Shown here piece by piece: positions 61,884 through 64,000 of a stretch of DNA of 64,000 nt (positions are counted from its first letter, which is position 1; every line of letters starts with the position of its first letter). Position numbers and translations under genes: made by a program. The notes beneath the pieces are model-generated. The model worked only from the letters and a program-made list of their open reading frames with translations. It did not search any database and was not told where the DNA came from. The stretch covers positions 310,001 to 374,000 of the forward strand of contig JAGHUX010000005.1 of NCBI GenBank assembly GCA_018064605.1. The letters run 5' to 3'. The stretch is from Candidatus Limimorpha caballi. Its GTDB lineage: Bacteria > Bacteroidota > Bacteroidia > Bacteroidales > F082.

Positions 61884-63500
61884 CTACTCCTCCATAATCC
61901 TTTTTAACCATTCTTCGCCACTTTCGAGGCATTGTTGCGTTTTGTCGAAATTGCTGCAAACCCAATCGATTTTTTCCCTAATGGTTGCAAATTTTTCGTT
62001 ACCGTAGAGTGTTTCGTCAATTACGTCAAAAGGTGTCTTACCCTCTGTCCACTCAAAGTTAGAAACGCTCTCTATTTCATACACATCAAGATTACCTCCG
62101 TACGGCTTGTTTTTCTTGATCCATTCAAAATCTTTTGTGCCGTCGTAGCATTCGCCCGTCATTATGCGTTTTAGGCGTTTGCTGGTAACATCGTAGGCAA
62201 TGCCGTTAGGCGTTGTGTCGGTCTTTTCATTTAGTTGGCAAAGAATGAATGTGCGGTTGCCACCGTCTTGTTGGTTTAATTCTAAAACAGCGTGTCCTGT
62301 GGTGCCACTGCCAGCAAAGAAATCAAGAACGATGGAATCGTCTGTTGGAAAGTATTGTACAAGTTCACTTATGAGTTTTGTAGGCTTTGCGTAATCAAAA
62401 GGTGACATTAGTGTGGAAAAAATGTCTTTAAGTTCTTCACTCCCTTGCGCATTCAAAAACATATCTTTTAGTATGGATACAAGTTGTTTGTTTTTGATTT
62501 TGTTCTTCCTTATTTTTTCATATACAACAAAACTTCCATCATCTCTTTTCTCAAATATTACATCGTTTCCTTCAACTGCCTTTAGCATCTTTTCTTTTCC
62601 CCATCGCCATCTTCCTTCTGAACCGTCGTTTCTTATAGGGTATACATCTTCATAATTAGGCCCTTTAATAGGAAACCACATTGAAGGAGAGTCCTCCCTT
62701 CTTGAACTAGCTCCCCATTTGTTTAATTCTCGTCCTTTTGCATATTTACCTTTAGTATCCTCGTATTCATAACAATAGTTTTCTTCAAATTCTTCACCAA
62801 CAAGAATATCTTTCTGTTCATTACCATTACTGAGTTTTTTTGCAAAAACTATTACGTAATCGTGAACCGATTTGACATTTCTCGCTTTTGACCCTCCTTT
62901 AATTGCTTCTCTACAGATATTCCCTACAAAATTCCCTTCACCCATTACTTCATCAAACAAGCACTTCACATACGCCTGGTTCTTATCGTCCATGCTACAA
63001 AAAATCACACCATCTTCCGACAGCAATTGTTTAGCGAGTACCAAACGTGGGTAAAGCATAGAGAGCAAATTGTCGCGCGTGATGGCATTGTTATAGTTGG
63101 TTTGTGCAAACTCGCCCATAGAATCCTTGCCGTATGGTGGGTCGATGTAGATTACATCTACCTTGCCACGATACTGAATCAGAAGATTTTGCAGCGCTTC
63201 GTAGTTGTCGCCAATGATGAGTTTGTGCGTGGGTTTGCTGTCGTCAGTATGGAACGAGAGAGCTTCGTTCTTTCTGAAATATTTGATGGTGTCGCTCATT
63301 TTTTCCAGACGTTTGTCAAAGTGCAAACCAGTGCGTCGGTAGGTTGTGCCTAATGCAGCAATATTTATCGCCTCATCAAGCGAATCGGCATTGTTAATCA
63401 ATTTGATGAGCAAATCGGCATTGGTCTGCTCCAAAATTCTGTCCGAAACACGTCTCTCGATTTCGGCAATAAGTGATTGTTTAGTTGCATTCATCGGCAT
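61884..63500 (-). CDS. Type III adenine-specific DNA methyltransferase (Mod)
   Basis: The 538-residue protein has catalytic motif IV DPPY at residue 120 (VDVIYIDPPYGKDS) before the SAM-binding motif I near residue 400 (IVLDFFAGSGTTGHAVLELN). This is the order of beta-class N6-adenine methyltransferases, including type III Mod proteins. The middle ~150 residues should hold target recognition, so the site cannot be read. No simple sequence repeats of the phase-variable mod type are seen. A structured RNA and promoter lie directly upstream. Confidence 0.93.
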   Translation of the reverse strand: MPMNATKQSLIAEIERRVSDRILEQTNADLLIKLINNADSLDEAINIAALGTTYRRTGLHFDKRLEKMSDTIKYFRKNEALSFHTDDSKPTHKLIIGDNYEALQNLLIQYRGKVDVIYIDPPYGKDSMGEFAQTNYNNAITRDNLLSMLYPRLVLAKQLLSEDGVIFCSMDDKNQAYVKCLFDEVMGEGNFVGNICREAIKGGSKARNVKSVHDYVIVFAKKLSNGNEQKDILVGEEFEENYCYEYEDTKGKYAKGRELNKWGASSRREDSPSMWFPIKGPNYEDVYPIRNDGSEGRWRWGKEKMLKAVEGNDVIFEKRDDGSFVVYEKIRKNKIKNKQLVSILKDMFLNAQGSEELKDIFSTLMSPFDYAKPTKLISELVQYFPTDDSIVLDFFAGSGTTGHAVLELNQQDGGNRTFILCQLNEKTDTTPNGIAYDVTSKRLKRIMTGECYDGTKDFEWIKKNKPYGGNLDVYEIESVSNFEWTEGKTPFDVIDETLYGNEKFATIREKIDWVCSNFDKTQQCLESGEEWLKRIMEE

Positions 63501-63563
63501 TCGCTATTTTCAGCGTTCAGCAACTTATTTCGAGAATGCGGGTGGCAAATTTCTTTTGGACAT

Positions 63564-63813
63564 AAAAAAGCGGGACTTTCCTTATGAGCCCTGGGAGATT
63601 TGCCGTAACCCGCATCACAATAAGTTCCGTCCACGCTTAGCGCGAACATTTACTGAACTTATTCAATGTGATGCTTTTAGAATCGGCAAATTTTTAGGGC
63701 ATCTCGAATAAATAGCAAACGCTATGATTTATAACATGTTGGTTTTAAAAATTATCTTCTTCCTAATTATTTGACATTTAATGATTTAAAGAAAATAAAT
63801 ATATTTATTTAAT
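63564..63813 (-). ncRNA. Candidate structured RNA upstream of the type III mod gene
   Basis: Positions 63582-63711 fold into a long rod. From the tip outward: 8 bp (629-636 with 640-647, last three digits), 9 bp (619-627 with 655-663), 7 bp (612-618 with 668-674), 8 bp (598-605 with 684-691), 5 bp (588-592 with 696-700) and 4 bp at the base. Two pairs in the tip helix are A-C on the plus strand but G-U on the minus strand, so the RNA is read from the minus strand. A TTG-N20-TATCTTTG promoter lies 5' and six T (63569-63564) lie 3'. Its identity is unknown; it could be a 6S-like or other small RNA, or a mod leader. Confidence 0.6.
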
Positions 63814-63819
63814 TCGGTG

Positions 63820-63850
63820 CAAAGATAATTATTTTCGGCCAGAGATTCAA
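63820..63850 (-). promoter_or_regulatory. Promoter for the structured RNA and/or mod-res
   Basis: On the minus strand TTG (63850-63848), a 20-base spacer and TATCTTTG (63827-63820) match the full Bacteroidetes pattern. Transcription should begin near 63814, about 310 bases before mod. Confidence 0.75.
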
Positions 63851-63894
63851 TCTTTTTTTCAACTTCACATTGTTTTTGTGCCGTTAGCCGTCAC

Positions 63895-63916
63895 GTCCGC
63901 GCAATGATACGCGGAC
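63895..63916. repeat. 7-bp inverted repeat near the window end
   Basis: GTCCGCG and CGCGGAC flank eight bases. No T tract follows on either strand, so it is not an obvious terminator. Confidence 0.6.
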
Positions 63917-63962
63917 AGTTGGCAAAGTTGGAAGCTGAGATGATGGAGAAAGAGCGGCTGAA

Positions 63963-64000
63963 ATGATAACGATTAGGGAACATTGCAAAGCAATTGGTGA
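63963..64000 (+). CDS. Possible start of a plus-strand gene, cut by the window end
   Basis: An ATG at 63963 overlaps (ATGA) the stop of a very short frame (63904-63966, MIRGQLAKLEAEMMEKERLK). The new frame MITIREHCKAIG stays open to the last base. The ATGA arrangement suggests coupled translation, but only 12 codons are visible, so no family can be named. Confidence 0.3.
   Translation, partial: MITIREHCKAIG

Noticed and set aside
61884-63500. Phase-variable simple repeats in the type III mod gene
   Set aside because: No tetra- or pentanucleotide arrays and no long homopolymers are present in the coding sequence.
1-64000. CRISPR array
   Set aside because: No regularly spaced direct repeats were seen; the only tandem array is the hexamer repeat in wzc.

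Overview
The window comes from a Bacteroidales (Bacteroidetes) chromosome, probably an uncultured gut or oral relative of Prevotella, Muribaculaceae or Bacteroides. The grounds are: promoters with the Bacteroidetes -7 box TAnnTTTG before most core genes and tRNAs; a subtilase with a C-terminal type IX secretion sorting domain; families largely typical of the phylum (DUF3078, DUF4293, DUF1573, signal-peptide TonB-like proteins); and Rho with a long acidic/basic N-terminal insert. The genus cannot be named from the sequence alone.

Layout. 1-5445 is core: the end of a NamZ-like DUF1343 gene, an aminotransferase, a DUF1573 lipoprotein-like protein, tRNA-Met, a split transketolase and an RluA-type pseudouridine synthase. 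5442-43812 is one large surface-polysaccharide locus, all on the minus strand. Reading with transcription (right to left) it holds: a WlbA-like sugar dehydrogenase and a bacterial sugar transferase (43812-41661); an ABC-2 permease with a long leader; a pyruvyl transferase module and three GT2 genes; a stray Bro-N/DinD-like gene; the ABC ATPase; about a dozen glycosyltransferases and decorating enzymes (31-20 kb); a PaaK/CapK-like ligase; a compact, translationally coupled block of lipid-type genes (17.6-10.3 kb); a WbpI-like epimerase; then Wza and the Wzc tyrosine kinase with their own promoter. 43916-44111 holds two tRNA-Leu genes. 44258-59708 is core again: subtilase, trmD, rplS, rlmB, TonB-like protein, DUF3078, phosphodiesterase, DUF4293, rho, an outer-membrane barrel, a Na/Pi symporter, NfeD plus SPFH, and arginine deiminase. 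59853-63500 is a type III restriction-modification pair, preceded by a strongly predicted structured RNA.

How the genes work together. The locus should make a lipid-linked or exported glycan that is started by the sugar transferase, built by the glycosyltransferases, exported by the ABC pair and/or the Wza-Wzc machinery, and decorated with acyl, pyruvyl and phospho groups. Its most unusual part is 10269-17634: acyl carrier protein, malonyl-CoA:ACP transacylase, KAS III, ketoreductase-type SDR, MBL-fold hydrolase, two hexapeptide acyltransferases, two carbohydrate deacetylases and a DUF354 glycosyltransferase. No dehydratase or enoyl reductase is present. This reads as a dedicated mini fatty-acid/polyketide pathway making a short beta-hydroxyacyl (or beta-ketoacyl) group for a deacetylated sugar.

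The locus is also visibly remodelled. It has a truncated deacetylase paralogue exactly at the left composition boundary, a chimeric glycosyltransferase relic, two homopolymer frameshifts (A7 and G7), an N-terminally short GT61 gene, and ABC subunits separated by about 6.6 kb. All functions are read from motifs by eye; no database search was run.
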